Assembly: GCF_047123305.1 (NCBI RefSeq) | Contig: NZ_CP138918.1 | Span: forward strand, 186,001-250,000 | Direction: 5' to 3' | DNA: 64,000 nucleotides | Origin: Thalassobius sp047123305 | GTDB taxonomy: Bacteria > Pseudomonadota > Alphaproteobacteria > Rhodobacterales > Rhodobacteraceae | Shown: positions 32,517 through 41,039 of the stretch, in pieces | How positions within the stretch are numbered: position 1 is the first letter of the stretch | How the letters are laid out: each line of letters starts with the position of its first letter | The notes under the pieces: generated by a model | The model's database searches: none | Told to the model about the DNA's origin: nothing | Seen by the model: the letters and a program-made list of their open reading frames with translations, nothing else | Translations under genes and position numbers: made by a program

Positions 32517-33728
32517 TCACCGCAGATGGCGCTTGATCCAACCCAAAGTGATCGCCTGACGATGGGCACGCGGCGGACAATGGCCTTCGATATCAAACAC
32601 CACGCTGTCGCCGTTGCGGGCGCGCTGCATCAACGCGTCAACATCCACCAAGGGGGCCACCGGGTCGGCATTGGTGGTGATCACCAGCAGAGGCGTGTCC
32701 AGCTTGGAGCCCTGCATCAGGCCTTGTTGATCCAGAGAAATCGGCCGCAGCAAAGGCGCAACCTCTTCTGACGGGGCAGCGGTGCTGAGGCCCAGTCGGG
32801 TTTTCACCCCGTCCATCGTGTAGGCAGGCAGAGCGTCATAGACTTCCGGCGGAGCCATGAAGGGGCGGTGCAACGGGCCACAGATCGAGATCACCCCCGC
32901 CAGATCCAAATCGCCACGCGCCAGGAACGCCCGCGCCGCCGCATGGCCGCCAAAACTGGCCCCCATCACAAAGATGTTGCCCTCATCAATCGCCTCTTGC
33001 TGCTTGGCCCAGCGCACGGCTGCCGCATGCAGCTTGTCCGATTTGCCATCGCGCAGGTCAAAGGCGCGGCTGTCGCCCAGCCCCGGCATGTCCAATGAAA
33101 GCAGGCCAATACCCTGATCCGCCAAATAGCGTTCGTAAAACACCAGGGCGGATTCCTTGGACACATCCGACCCGTAAGACATCACCACCAGCGGGCTTGG
33201 GCCCTCAGCTTCCGGCAGGTGCAGATAGGCCTCAAACCCTTTGCCCTCTTCCTGCAATTGCAGCACCTTAAACTGCCCTGGGGCCGTCACGGCAATTTCG
33301 CGGTAGGCATCCCCCGAACGCTCCAGAGCCGCCACCGCGTTTGGGTCGTTGGTGTGCGGATTAGAGGCGGTTTGGAAATAGACCATCGCTTCGGTAAAGG
33401 CGGCACGGCGCTGTGCCGGATCGCTTAACCCTTCGCCGCGTGTCATCGCCGCTTCGCCCGCGGTGCGGAATTCATAGATCCAATTGCCCGCGCCATAGGC
33501 CTTGATGGTGTCCGGCTGCTCTTCGCCCAAGCGCGCGCCTTTGGCCGTGGCAATCCGCGCCAGCACCGCATTCAGCGTTGCCGGATCTGCCCCCAGATAG
33601 CTGAGCGTTTCCACTTCCACCGGATGATACCAGTTTCCCTCTTCCGGGCTGCGAAAGTCCTGTGCCTGAAGCGCGCTGCCCAGACAGGTGGTCACTAGTG
33701 TGCCTGCCATCAATTTCTGCAAATTCAT
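32517..33728 (-). CDS. Secreted alpha/beta hydrolase, FrsA-like
   Basis: A 403-residue alpha/beta hydrolase with a signal peptide at residues 1-22 or so (LMAGTLVTTCLGSALQAQD), so it should be periplasmic. The nucleophile elbow is GASFGG, the preceding oxyanion region is LVVMSYGSDVSKES, and the last strand with the acid and histidine is LLVITTNADPVAP and EGHCPPRAH. It resembles the FrsA/DUF1100 esterase group. ATG 33728 (MNLQKLM) fits the signal peptide. It is divergent from a MarR gene with an inverted repeat between, so the MarR protein probably regulates it. The natural ester is unknown. Confidence 0.82.
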   Translation of the reverse strand: MNLQKLMAGTLVTTCLGSALQAQDFRSPEEGNWYHPVEVETLSYLGADPATLNAVLARIATAKGARLGEEQPDTIKAYGAGNWIYEFRTAGEAAMTRGEGLSDPAQRRAAFTEAMVYFQTASNPHTNDPNAVAALERSGDAYREIAVTAPGQFKVLQLQEEGKGFEAYLHLPEAEGPSPLVVMSYGSDVSKESALVFYERYLADQGIGLLSLDMPGLGDSRAFDLRDGKSDKLHAAAVRWAKQQEAIDEGNIFVMGASFGGHAAARAFLARGDLDLAGVISICGPLHRPFMAPPEVYDALPAYTMDGVKTRLGLSTAAPSEEVAPLLRPISLDQQGLMQGSKLDTPLLVITTNADPVAPLVDVDALMQRARNGDSVVFDIEGHCPPRAHRQAITLGWIKRHLR

Positions 33729-33742
33729 CGTTCCTCTCCTAT

Positions 33743-33769
33743 TTGTCAACTATGGTTGATAATTGACAG
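33743..33769. promoter_or_regulatory. Putative MarR operator
   Basis: Overlapping inverted repeats occur here: TCAAC-TATG-GTTGA, and the outer TGTCAA with TTGACA. A further copy, TTTTGTCAACC, lies directly before the MarR start codon at 33798. The site is in the 69-base divergent promoter between hydrolase and regulator. Confidence 0.65.
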
Positions 33770-33797
33770 TTGGGAGCGCCCCGGTATTTTGTCAACC

Positions 33798-34244
33798 ATG
33801 AGTGATAAAAAACCTGACTACCCGGGCCGCAACAACATCCGTGGCCTTGTGCAAGACCTTGCCGAACAGTTTGACGCGATTGCCGACGCGTTGCGTGAAG
33901 AGACCGTCTTTGCCGGTACGCGGCCCAAAGATGCCAAAACCTTCATGCTGATTTCCCGCCAGGCCCGCGGCATTTCAGATCTGGCCAAAGCGTTGCAAAT
34001 CTCCCGCCAGGCCACCCATAAATCGGTGCAACGATTGATTGTCGCCGGGGTTGTCGAACTGAACTATGTCGAAGGCTCTCGCCGCGACATGATCGCCAGC
34101 ATCACCCCAGCCGGGTTGGAGGCACGCAAAGTTGGGCTGCACATCGCAGGCAAGGTTGAGGCGCAAGCCGAGGCACGGATTGGCAAGGCGCGGCTAGAGG
34201 CCTTTCGCCAGACATTACAAGATCTGACCCGGCGCGAAGACTAG
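33798..34244 (+). CDS. MarR-family transcriptional regulator
   Basis: A 148-residue regulator with a winged helix in the centre: ISDLAKALQISRQATHKSVQRLIVAGVVELN (about residues 58-90), followed by the wing EGSRRDMIASITPAG and a long C-terminal helix for dimerisation. The start chosen is ATG 33798 (MSDKKPDY); the frame runs further up through the operator region. It is divergent from a secreted hydrolase and convergent with an SRPBCC gene (4-base overlap of ends). It most likely represses the hydrolase and itself in response to a small aromatic or lipid ligand. Confidence 0.88.
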   Translation: MSDKKPDYPGRNNIRGLVQDLAEQFDAIADALREETVFAGTRPKDAKTFMLISRQARGISDLAKALQISRQATHKSVQRLIVAGVVELNYVEGSRRDMIASITPAGLEARKVGLHIAGKVEAQAEARIGKARLEAFRQTLQDLTRRED

Positions 34245-34705
34245 CCCTGCTGCCGATCTGCAGAGGGCGGCAGTTCATCCTCCACAAAGCTCTTGAAATC
34301 CTGCATGAAACTCATGGTCTGCTTGCTGAACATCCCCGGCATCAGCCAGGCCATCAGACGTAGAAATCCTTTGCAGCGAAATTCGCTTTCGACCCACCAA
34401 TGGGTGGTATGATTGTCGATCACCTCAAACCGGTTGTCGACGCGGCTCCACACGCCATCGGCCTCGTAAATGCCAGTAAAGGCGTCGGGAAATTCGCGAC
34501 GAACAATGGTTTCCGTCATCGTGATCTCGCGTTTCCCCATCTTGTATTCGATCCGGGACACGGCACCCTCTTTGCCCTCTTCACCACCGATGTGGGGGAA
34601 ACTGACCAAACCTTTCTGCCACTTTGGCAGGTTTGCCTGATCATCAAACAGCGTCACCACGGCGTCACGCGGTCGGTCGATGGTGAGTGTGCAGCTGTAA
34701 CGCAT
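34241..34705 (-). CDS. SRPBCC-family (START-like) protein
   Basis: A 154-residue protein of the SRPBCC/polyketide-cyclase-like superfamily, beta-rich proteins with a deep ligand pocket. The start MRYSCTLTIDRPRDAVVTLF with helix LFDDQANLPKWQKGL is typical, and the last long helix is MFSKQTMSFMQDFKSFVEDEL. ATG 34705 has GGGAGGG upstream. Members bind lipids or hydrophobic metabolites, or act as enzymes; no catalytic residues can be assigned here. Confidence 0.82.
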   Translation of the reverse strand: MRYSCTLTIDRPRDAVVTLFDDQANLPKWQKGLVSFPHIGGEEGKEGAVSRIEYKMGKREITMTETIVRREFPDAFTGIYEADGVWSRVDNRFEVIDNHTTHWWVESEFRCKGFLRLMAWLMPGMFSKQTMSFMQDFKSFVEDELPPSADRQQG

Positions 34706-34780
34706 GAAATCCCTCCCCTTCGGGCACCAGTGTGGCACGGTTTACGCGACCCGTCACCTGTTGCCGCCTTTCATGGCGGC

Positions 34781-34817
34781 AAAACAAAACGCGCGGAGCC
34801 TCTCAGCCCCGCGCGTT
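34781..34817 (-). terminator. Terminator of the 5'-nucleotidase gene
   Basis: AACGCGCGG at one arm and CCGCGCGTT at the other enclose an 11-base loop, and the minus strand runs into TTGTTTTGCC. It lies about 30 bases after the stop codon at 34849. Confidence 0.78.
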
Positions 34818-34848
34818 CCTGTTCAGTGAAAAACGGTCGGGGACCGGA

Positions 34849-36408
34849 TCACTTCATCTTGATGCGGCCGTCCACATAAGGCGTGTAAGGCGCATTTTCA
34901 GCCAGATATTCGGCAGTCACATCTGCCAGATCGGGGCCAAAGTCATAAGCGTTCATCGCGTCACGGAACATTTTGTAGCCGTCGCCGCCGTTCCGCACGT
35001 AGTTGTTCGACACCGCGCCATAGACCTTGTCCAGATCTACAGGCGCGCCGCCAACCATCACGTCCGAAATACGCGAGCCAACTTCGGCCGAGACATCCAC
35101 GGTGAAGGTCATGCCCGCAACCTGCGGGAAACGGCCTTTGACTTCTTCGATCTGGCTCACACCGTTTTCCAGCGCAGCCACCAGTGTCGAGCCCTTGATC
35201 TGGAAGGTCGACAGGGTGTTCTGGAACGGCAGCACCGTCAGCACTTCGCCCATGGTCACGTCACCCGAGTCGATCGAGGCCCGCAGACCACCGGAGTTGG
35301 CAATTGCAATGTCGATGCCCTGTTCGGCCACACGGGCCAGCATCGCATCTGCCACAAGGTTGCCCATCTGGCATTCCTTCACGCGGCAATCCCCACGCTC
35401 GCCATTGATCGCTTCGGCGGAAGAGGCAACAACCTTGTTGCGGATCTCATCCAGCGGACCAGCAGCTTCGGTGATACGCGCTTTGGTGCCTTCGTCTTCG
35501 GCAACGCCAGCATCCATGATGATCGGCTCACCGGTGGCCGAAACGATCTCACCCGCGTCGTTGAAGGTGACGTTCAACTCGCCCAGGAACTTGCCGTAGG
35601 CATAGGCCGAAACAATCGCAGTGCCACCCACCATGGTCGGATAGGCGCCTTCGGCACGGTCCGAGGTGTTGGACAGATAGGTGTTGGAGTGGCCACCAAC
35701 GATCACGTCAACACCGGTGGTGTTGGCTGCAACCTGCTGATCCACAACATAGCCCGAGTGCGACAGAACGATGATCTTGTTCACACCTTCTGCGGTCAGC
35801 TTGTCGACTTCACCCTGAACCGCCTCGGACGGGTCGGTGAAGATCACGTTGGGACCGGGCGACGCCAGCTCATCGGTGTCCTGCGGGGTCAGACCGATCA
35901 TGCCGATCTTTTCACCGCCACGTTCAATCACAGTCGATTTGGCCAGTTTGCCAGCCAGCAGCGGTTCACCCGACACATCAGCGTTGGACATCAGGATCGG
36001 GAAGTTCACCGCATCCATAAATCCGCGCAGCACTTCGGGGCCATCGTCAAACTCGTGGTTGCCAACGGTCATGCCGTCGTACCCCAGTTTGTTCATCATC
36101 TCAGCGGCAAGTTTGCCTTTGTAATAAGTGTAGAACAGCGTGCCCTGGAACTGGTCGCCCCCATCCACCAGGATCGAGTTCTCAGCACGCGCACGGGCCG
36201 CTTCTACAGCGGTCACCAGACGGGCGGAACCACCGAAACACTTACCTTCGGCGTTGCTGTCGGCCGAACAGCCCGAGTCATATTTGCTGATCGGTTCAAA
36301 ACGGGCGTGGAAATCATTGGTGTGCAAAACGGTCAGATTAAAATCTGCCGCAGCCGCACCTGCACTCAGGGCGAGCGCAGCGGCGGAGGCAAGTAGACGA
36401 ACGGACAT
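34849..36408 (-). CDS. Periplasmic bifunctional metallophosphatase/5'-nucleotidase
   Basis: A 519-residue UshA/CpdB-type enzyme. Residues 1-21 form a signal peptide ending in AAA before DFNL. The metallophosphatase domain carries LHTNDFHARFEP, LVDGGDQFQGT, TVGNHEFDDG, VLSHSGYVVD and VGGHSNTYL, supplying two metal ions; the C-terminal 5'-nucleotidase domain has IAIANSGGLRASIDSGDVTMGE, here cited in part as NSGGLRASI, and VSNNYVRNGGDGY for base stacking. It frees phosphate and nucleosides from external nucleotides, which fits the nucleoside salvage operon at 54.9-59.5 kb. No PHO box was found upstream. It is monocistronic. Confidence 0.93.
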   Translation of the reverse strand: MSVRLLASAAALALSAGAAAADFNLTVLHTNDFHARFEPISKYDSGCSADSNAEGKCFGGSARLVTAVEAARARAENSILVDGGDQFQGTLFYTYYKGKLAAEMMNKLGYDGMTVGNHEFDDGPEVLRGFMDAVNFPILMSNADVSGEPLLAGKLAKSTVIERGGEKIGMIGLTPQDTDELASPGPNVIFTDPSEAVQGEVDKLTAEGVNKIIVLSHSGYVVDQQVAANTTGVDVIVGGHSNTYLSNTSDRAEGAYPTMVGGTAIVSAYAYGKFLGELNVTFNDAGEIVSATGEPIIMDAGVAEDEGTKARITEAAGPLDEIRNKVVASSAEAINGERGDCRVKECQMGNLVADAMLARVAEQGIDIAIANSGGLRASIDSGDVTMGEVLTVLPFQNTLSTFQIKGSTLVAALENGVSQIEEVKGRFPQVAGMTFTVDVSAEVGSRISDVMVGGAPVDLDKVYGAVSNNYVRNGGDGYKMFRDAMNAYDFGPDLADVTAEYLAENAPYTPYVDGRIKMK

Positions 36409-36722
36409 GGTCTTCCTCTCTGTTGATTATTATCGCGTGAATCTGCACTGGTGTGCACCAACTGTCAAAAACTCAGTGCACATAGTGGTTTCAGGCCGGT
36501 GCAGCTCCGCTGTTAGGCCTCGATTGTAACCGAATCGCTACGAAATCCGGATGGTTTTTGTGGCAATTTTTACCTGACGTATGGGCAGGGGCAGCTTCGG
36601 ACCTGTTGGATTCGCCGCGCGGCTGCGAATTTGAGTATTTCTGGATCATTGAAAGCGGCGTTTTTCGCGCGCCAGCAGGCCCAAGCCTTGACGGGTGCGG
36701 CGCGGGGCGGCATCACGCGGCC
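36409..36722. other. Intergenic region between the 5'-nucleotidase gene and the DUF952 gene
   Basis: This 314-base divergent gap contains the imperfect palindrome TGGTGTGCACCA at 36449-36460, a second GTGCAC at 36477-36482 and one copy of a dispersed repeat (36633-36654). The remainder is the promoter region for genes on either side. No additional gene is supported. Confidence 0.5.
36633..36654 (+). repeat. Dispersed GAGTATTT repeat, copy 1
   Basis: A 22-base element beginning GAGTATTTCTGGATC and ending CATTGAAA, related to the copies at 44190, 44363, 49660 and 52186. It lies upstream of the DUF952 gene. Confidence 0.6.
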
Positions 36723-37061
36723 ATGCTGATTTACAAGATATTTCGCGCACCCGAATGGCAGGTGCTGGTCGATCACGGCGAAACCACCGGTGCGCCCATC
36801 GATGTCGCGGACGGCTATGTCCATTTCTCCACCGCAGAACAGGCCGCTGAAACCGCTGCGAAACACTTCGCCGGCGAAGCAGATCTGACCCTGCTGGCGC
36901 TGGAGGCTGAGGCGCTGGGCGAGGCGCTGAAGTGGGAAGTGTCCCGCGGTGGCGCATTGTTCCCACATCTCTACCGCAGCTTGCGGATGGAGGATGTCAC
37001 CTGGTCCAAACCCCTGCCGCTGGTGGACGGGTTGCATCAATTCCCGGAGGATATGGCATGA
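36723..37061 (+). CDS. DUF952 family protein
   Basis: A 112-residue protein of the DUF952 family. The markers are MLIYKIFRAPEW at the start, DGYVHFSTAEQAAETAAKHF in the first third and the region around GALFPHLYRSL in the last third. The ATG at 36723 is the first that gives the family start. Its stop overlaps the pyrD start as ATGA, so it is the leader gene of a DUF952-pyrD-arsC operon; this gene order is common in related alphaproteobacteria. Structural predictions for the family suggest a ferredoxin-like fold, but function is unknown. Confidence 0.88.
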   Translation: MLIYKIFRAPEWQVLVDHGETTGAPIDVADGYVHFSTAEQAAETAAKHFAGEADLTLLALEAEALGEALKWEVSRGGALFPHLYRSLRMEDVTWSKPLPLVDGLHQFPEDMA

Positions 37062-38116
37062 AACTGATCGAGAAACTGGGGCTTTCTGCCCTGCATCGCT
37101 TCGATCCGGAACGGGCCCACGGTCTGGCGCTGCTGGCTCTGCGTTCGGGTGCCGCGCCTCTGGCGGGTTTGGTGACTTCGCCGCGTCTGCGTACCTCGGT
37201 CGCCGGTCTGAACATGGCCAACCCGCTGGGCATTGCCGCCGGATTTGACAAAAACGCCGAAGTGCTGTCGCCGCTGTCACGGTCGGGCTTTGGCTTTGTT
37301 GAGGTGGGCGCAGCAACGCCCCGCCCGCAGCCCGGCAACCCCAAGCCCCGTCTGTTCCGCCTGTCCGAAGACCGCGCCGCAATCAACCGCTTCGGTTTTA
37401 ACAACGAGGGGATGGAGGCCATCGGCACCCGCCTGTCCCAACGTCCACGTGACATGGTGCTGGGGCTGAACCTCGGCGCGAACAAAGACAGCGAAGACCG
37501 CGCCAGCGATTTCGCCCGTGTGCTGAGCCACTGCGGCGCGCATCTGGATTTCGCCACGGTCAACGTGTCGTCGCCGAACACCGAAAAACTGCGTGATCTG
37601 CAAGGGGCAGCGGCGCTGACCAGCCTGCTGAACGGCGTGATTGACGCCCGCAACGCCTTGGCGCGCCCGATCCCGATCTTCCTGAAAATCGCCCCCGATC
37701 TGACCGGCGCCGAGATTGCCGAGATCGGTGAGGTGGCGCTGTCCACCGGTATCGACGCAGTGATTGCCACCAACACCACCCTGTCACGGGACGGTTTGCA
37801 GAGCGCGCACGCAGGCGAAGCCGGTGGCCTGTCCGGCGCACCGCTGTTTGACAAATCGACCCGTGTTCTGGCGCAATTGTCGGCGCAACTGGATGGACGA
37901 CTGCCAATTATTGGCGTCGGCGGTATTTCCTCGCCTGCAGAAGCCTATGCAAAAATCTGCGCTGGGGCCTCGGCCGTGCAGCTTTACACCGCGCTGATCT
38001 ACGGCGGGCTGAGCCTTGGGGCAGAGATTGCCCGTGGGCTGGACCGCCTGCTGGAAGAGGACGGCTTTGCCAATGTGGCCGAAGCTGTGGGCAGCAAACG
38101 GGGGGACTGGCTATGA
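37058..38116 (+). CDS. pyrD: Dihydroorotate dehydrogenase (quinone), PyrD class 2
   Basis: A 352-residue flavoenzyme that oxidises dihydroorotate to orotate, passing electrons to ubiquinone at the inner membrane. The N-terminal amphipathic part marks class 2. FMN-binding and active-site parts include ANPLGIAAGFDKNAEV, the NRFGFNNEG block, NVSSPNTEKLRDLQ with the catalytic serine, FLKIAPDL with the lysine, ATNTTLSRDGL and VGGISSPAEAYAKI. ATG 37058 overlaps the DUF952 stop and the gene's own TGA overlaps the next ATG, so three genes are translationally coupled. Confidence 0.96.
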   Translation: MKLIEKLGLSALHRFDPERAHGLALLALRSGAAPLAGLVTSPRLRTSVAGLNMANPLGIAAGFDKNAEVLSPLSRSGFGFVEVGAATPRPQPGNPKPRLFRLSEDRAAINRFGFNNEGMEAIGTRLSQRPRDMVLGLNLGANKDSEDRASDFARVLSHCGAHLDFATVNVSSPNTEKLRDLQGAAALTSLLNGVIDARNALARPIPIFLKIAPDLTGAEIAEIGEVALSTGIDAVIATNTTLSRDGLQSAHAGEAGGLSGAPLFDKSTRVLAQLSAQLDGRLPIIGVGGISSPAEAYAKICAGASAVQLYTALIYGGLSLGAEIARGLDRLLEEDGFANVAEAVGSKRGDWL

Positions 38117-38451
38117 TCACCATCTGGCACAATCCGCGTTGCTCGAAGTCGCGCCAGACCCTTGCCTTGATCGAGGGCAAGGGCGACGTCACCGTGCGCC
38201 GCTATCTGGAGGACAGCCCAAGCGCAGAGGAGATCCGTTTGGCGTTGAAACGCCTTGGGATTTCGGCAGTTGAGCTGATGCGGGTGAAGGAGAAACGGTT
38301 CAAGGAACTGGAGTTGTCCAAAACCGATCCCGAAGAGGTTCTGGTGGCCGCAATGGTGGCAAATCCTGTCCTAATCGAACGACCTGTGGTTTTCGCAGGC
38401 GACCAAGCGGCCATTGGCCGTCCACCGGAACAGATTTTGGATATTCTCTGA
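38113..38451 (+). CDS. ArsC/Spx-family arsenate reductase-like protein
   Basis: A 112-residue thioredoxin-fold protein. The active-site cysteine is Cys10 (WHNPRCSKSRQTL), and the conserved arginine pairing with arsenate may be that in LIERPVVFAG. It resembles the glutaredoxin-dependent ArsC and YffB group. It is third in the DUF952-pyrD-arsC operon and is not in an ars cluster, so real arsenate reduction is uncertain; a general redox role is equally possible. Length is typical. Confidence 0.85.
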   Translation: MITIWHNPRCSKSRQTLALIEGKGDVTVRRYLEDSPSAEEIRLALKRLGISAVELMRVKEKRFKELELSKTDPEEVLVAAMVANPVLIERPVVFAGDQAAIGRPPEQILDIL

Positions 38452-38475
38452 CCTGGCCGGTTCAAAATGCATGGG

Positions 38476-38737
38476 CTATCCACAGAAAAGCATGTCGTGG
38501 ATAACCCGTTTTAGTGTTGAAATTCAGCGATCTATTTTGGTTAATGCCGCGATAGGTTGAGGTCGGGCGACGTCATTAAGCCGCGCCTGAAATCCACAAG
38601 ATATCCACAGCCCCGCGACCGCGTTCAGGCAGCCTCCAGGTTGTCTTTTTGCAACGCCGCCCGTGCTTCCAGCTTCGGGTAGCGCCAAGCCAGGGTTGCG
38701 GCGCGGATGACAAAACTTACCAACATAGATATCCACA
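38476..38737. repeat. Cluster of DnaA-box-like nonamers
   Basis: Four single-mismatch variants of the DnaA box TTATCCACA occur within 262 bases: CTATCCACA at 38476, the complement of TTATCCACG at 38496-38504, and ATATCCACA at 38601 and 38729. The last is inside the end of the MATE gene. They could bind DnaA, or be chance variants. Confidence 0.3.
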
Positions 38738-39980
38738 GCCCGTGGTTGCCCAGCGACGGCACCAGCAGCGCCAATGCGGCAAGATAGACCAACAGGCTGA
38801 TCGCCATCATATTGCGCATGTCCCGCGTCGCCGTGGCCCCAATGAACACCCCGTCCAACATCCAGCTGGCAAGGCCAATGATCGGGCAGATCACCAGGTA
38901 GGGCAGGAAGGCCCGTGCACCGGAACGCACCTCTTCGGCGGAGGTCATAATGTCGATGATCTGGCCACCGAACAGCGCAAAAAACAGCGCCATCCCCAGC
39001 GAGACAACGATCCCCCAGAAACTGGTGATCAGGGCGGCGCGGCGCATATGGCGTGCTTTCCCAGCGCCGTAATATTGCGCCACCATCGCCTCGGCAGCGA
39101 AGGCGAAACCGTCCAGCCCATGCGCCGTGATGTTCAGAAACTGCACCAGCACCTGATTGGAAGCCAGCGTCACATCGCCGAAATCCGCCCCGATCAGCAG
39201 GAACATGATGAAGATCGTCTGCAGCATCAGCGACCGCAGCAAAATGTCCGAGTTGACCGCCATCATATGTTTCAAAGCGGCGCGATCAAACACCCGTTCC
39301 CACGCGTGCCAGGCGGGATTGCGAAAGGCATGTCGGCAGAGCCACAGCCCCATGAAACAGCCGCTCCATTCCGCCAAAAACGTTGCAATCGCAACACCCT
39401 CGACGCCCCAGCCCAGCCCCAGAACAAACCAGAGGTCCAGCAAGATATTCAGCCCGTTCATCCAGATTTGCAGAGCAAACACCGCTCGAGTGCGCTCTTG
39501 CGCAATCAACCAGCCGGTCAGGCCGTAAACGGCGATGGCGGCGGGGGCGGAGTAGACCCGGATCTGCATATAGTCGCGCGCCAGCGCCTCAACCTCTGCA
39601 GAGGCAGGCGAGATCTGGAAGGCGGCCCAGAAGATCGGCAGTTGCAGTAGGATCACCGCCACCCCGCCCATGCCCGCGATCAACAAGGCGCGGGTCAATA
39701 GCGCCGCAACTTCGCCGCTGCGTCCTGCCCCCAACGCCTGCCCCACCAGACCGGTGGTGCCCATCCGCAGGAAGCCGAACATCCAGTAAATCGCGCTAAG
39801 GAAAATCGCCCCCACGCCAACCGCACCGATTGGCACGGCCTGCCCCATTTGCCCGACCACGCCCGTGTCCACCGCCCCCAGCAAAGGCACGGTGGCATTG
39901 GACAGCACAATGGGCAGGGCGATGTTCAGGACACGTCGATGGGTGATTTCCTGCGTCGCGTTAACCGGTTCAGCCATCAC
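38625..39980 (-). CDS. MATE-family efflux transporter, DinF-like
   Basis: A 451-residue integral membrane protein with about 12 helices, related to the DinF branch of the MATE superfamily, which export cationic drugs or metabolites using an ion gradient. Typical parts are LNIALPIVLSNATVPLLGAVDTGVVG near the start, given here only as ALPIVLSNATVPL, and AHGLDGFAFAAEAMVAQYYG in the middle, which matches the DinF pattern. It overlaps the preceding thioesterase gene by 11 bases, so the two are coupled. Substrate unknown. Confidence 0.9.
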   Translation of the reverse strand: MMAEPVNATQEITHRRVLNIALPIVLSNATVPLLGAVDTGVVGQMGQAVPIGAVGVGAIFLSAIYWMFGFLRMGTTGLVGQALGAGRSGEVAALLTRALLIAGMGGVAVILLQLPIFWAAFQISPASAEVEALARDYMQIRVYSAPAAIAVYGLTGWLIAQERTRAVFALQIWMNGLNILLDLWFVLGLGWGVEGVAIATFLAEWSGCFMGLWLCRHAFRNPAWHAWERVFDRAALKHMMAVNSDILLRSLMLQTIFIMFLLIGADFGDVTLASNQVLVQFLNITAHGLDGFAFAAEAMVAQYYGAGKARHMRRAALITSFWGIVVSLGMALFFALFGGQIIDIMTSAEEVRSGARAFLPYLVICPIIGLASWMLDGVFIGATATRDMRNMMAISLLVYLAALALLVPSLGNHGLWISMLVSFVIRAATLAWRYPKLEARAALQKDNLEAA

Positions 39981-40479
39981 GGGACGGCATCAGGAAATGC
40001 CCGGTGGCCTGCGCAAAGGGACGGGCGCGATTGTCTTGCCAAGCTTCCACATGGACAGAGGCATAGCGCCGCCCGGACCGGTTCACCCGCGCCCGTGCAT
40101 AGGCATCGCGAGGAAGACCAGAACGCAGGTAGTCTACTGTAAAATCGATTGTTTTGGGCAGGCTTGGCATCTTTCCGTCAACCAGGGACTCGGCCTCCAG
40201 ACGACCGCTTTCAATGTCTTCCCACAGGGTTGCCCAGCTCAGGCCGATGATCGAAGTCATCTCCAGAAACGCCGCCGTGGCCCCGCCATGCAGCGCTGGC
40301 AACATGGGGTTGCCGATCAGTTCATCCTTGAAAGGCATGATCGCCGTTAACTCATCACCACGCCGGTCAAACTCGATCCCAAGGAACGAGATGTAGGGCA
40401 CGCTGGCCACCAGAGCCTTCAGTGCCGCGTCGCGCCGCTGCTTCACCACTTGCACCGGTTCAGGTTTCTTAAACGGCAT
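39970..40479 (-). CDS. PaaI-like hotdog thioesterase
   Basis: A 169-residue hotdog-fold thioesterase. The diagnostic segment is NPMLPALHGGATAAFLEM, with the His-Gly-Gly turn and an acidic residue on the helix that serve catalysis, followed by the strand TIDFTVDYLRSGLPRD. It has a longer lysine-rich N-terminus than its neighbour. It starts at the stop of the other thioesterase gene (40479), so two paralogues and the MATE exporter gene form one operon. It probably hydrolyses acyl- or aryl-acyl-CoA. Confidence 0.88.
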   Translation of the reverse strand: MPFKKPEPVQVVKQRRDAALKALVASVPYISFLGIEFDRRGDELTAIMPFKDELIGNPMLPALHGGATAAFLEMTSIIGLSWATLWEDIESGRLEAESLVDGKMPSLPKTIDFTVDYLRSGLPRDAYARARVNRSGRRYASVHVEAWQDNRARPFAQATGHFLMPSRDG

Positions 40480-40913
40480 TATTTCTTCTCCGCGGTGAAG
40501 GCGCCCGTGGCCGTGGCCACCAGCGATGTGTCGTTGTCATCCAGCGCTTCGGCGCGCACAAAAGCGACCGAGCGGGTGACACGGTAACAGGTGGCGCGGG
40601 TGCGGATCGCCTGCCCCGGCGTGGCCGGGCGCATGTAGTCAATCCGCAAATCTATTGTGGCTGTGGTGCCGGTGGCATCGGGATGGCTCATCACTGCCGC
40701 GCCGCAGGTGGTGTCCAGCAGCGCAAAGACCGCGCCACCGTGAATCACCCCGGTTTCCGGATCCCCGACAAAACGTGCGTCATAAGGCATCCGCATTTCA
40801 GCCGTGCCACCGCCGACATTGGTAAACTCCATGCCCAGCGCCTTGGAATGCGGGATCGCTTCGATGAATTGCTGCGCGTTTTTGGTATTGTCGTTGCGCT
40901 TGTCTGTGCTCAT
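40479..40913 (-). CDS. PaaI-like hotdog thioesterase
   Basis: A 144-residue thioesterase with the PaaI pattern: ETGVIHGGAVFALLDTTCGAAV holds the active segment (His-Gly-Gly and the aspartate of LLDTT), then TIDLRIDYMRPATPGQAI. The start is ATG 40913 (MSTDKRND). It is the first gene of the pair and probably has a similar but not identical acyl-CoA preference to the next gene. It is divergent from a MerR regulator gene 126 bases away. Confidence 0.9.
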   Translation of the reverse strand: MSTDKRNDNTKNAQQFIEAIPHSKALGMEFTNVGGGTAEMRMPYDARFVGDPETGVIHGGAVFALLDTTCGAAVMSHPDATGTTATIDLRIDYMRPATPGQAIRTRATCYRVTRSVAFVRAEALDDNDTSLVATATGAFTAEKK

Positions 40914-41039
40914 GTTTCGCCCCTTCGCACCCCGTGGAGGTTGTGCTGTGAATAGACCGTCTTGCGCAGGGTTTCGCAAGGGCGGTGGTTGCCCTTCGTC
41001 AATCAAGCCCCTAGTTTGCCGCCAAGGGAGTTGTTTGCC

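Noticed and set aside
36449..36482. GTGCAC-containing palindromes as LuxR-type quorum-sensing boxes
   Set aside because: The elements are short, do not match the usual 18-20 base lux box and have no nearby LuxR-family gene.
38476..38737. Replication origin
   Set aside because: DnaA-like boxes are present but there is no dnaA, dnaN, parAB, repABC or AT-rich unwinding element near.
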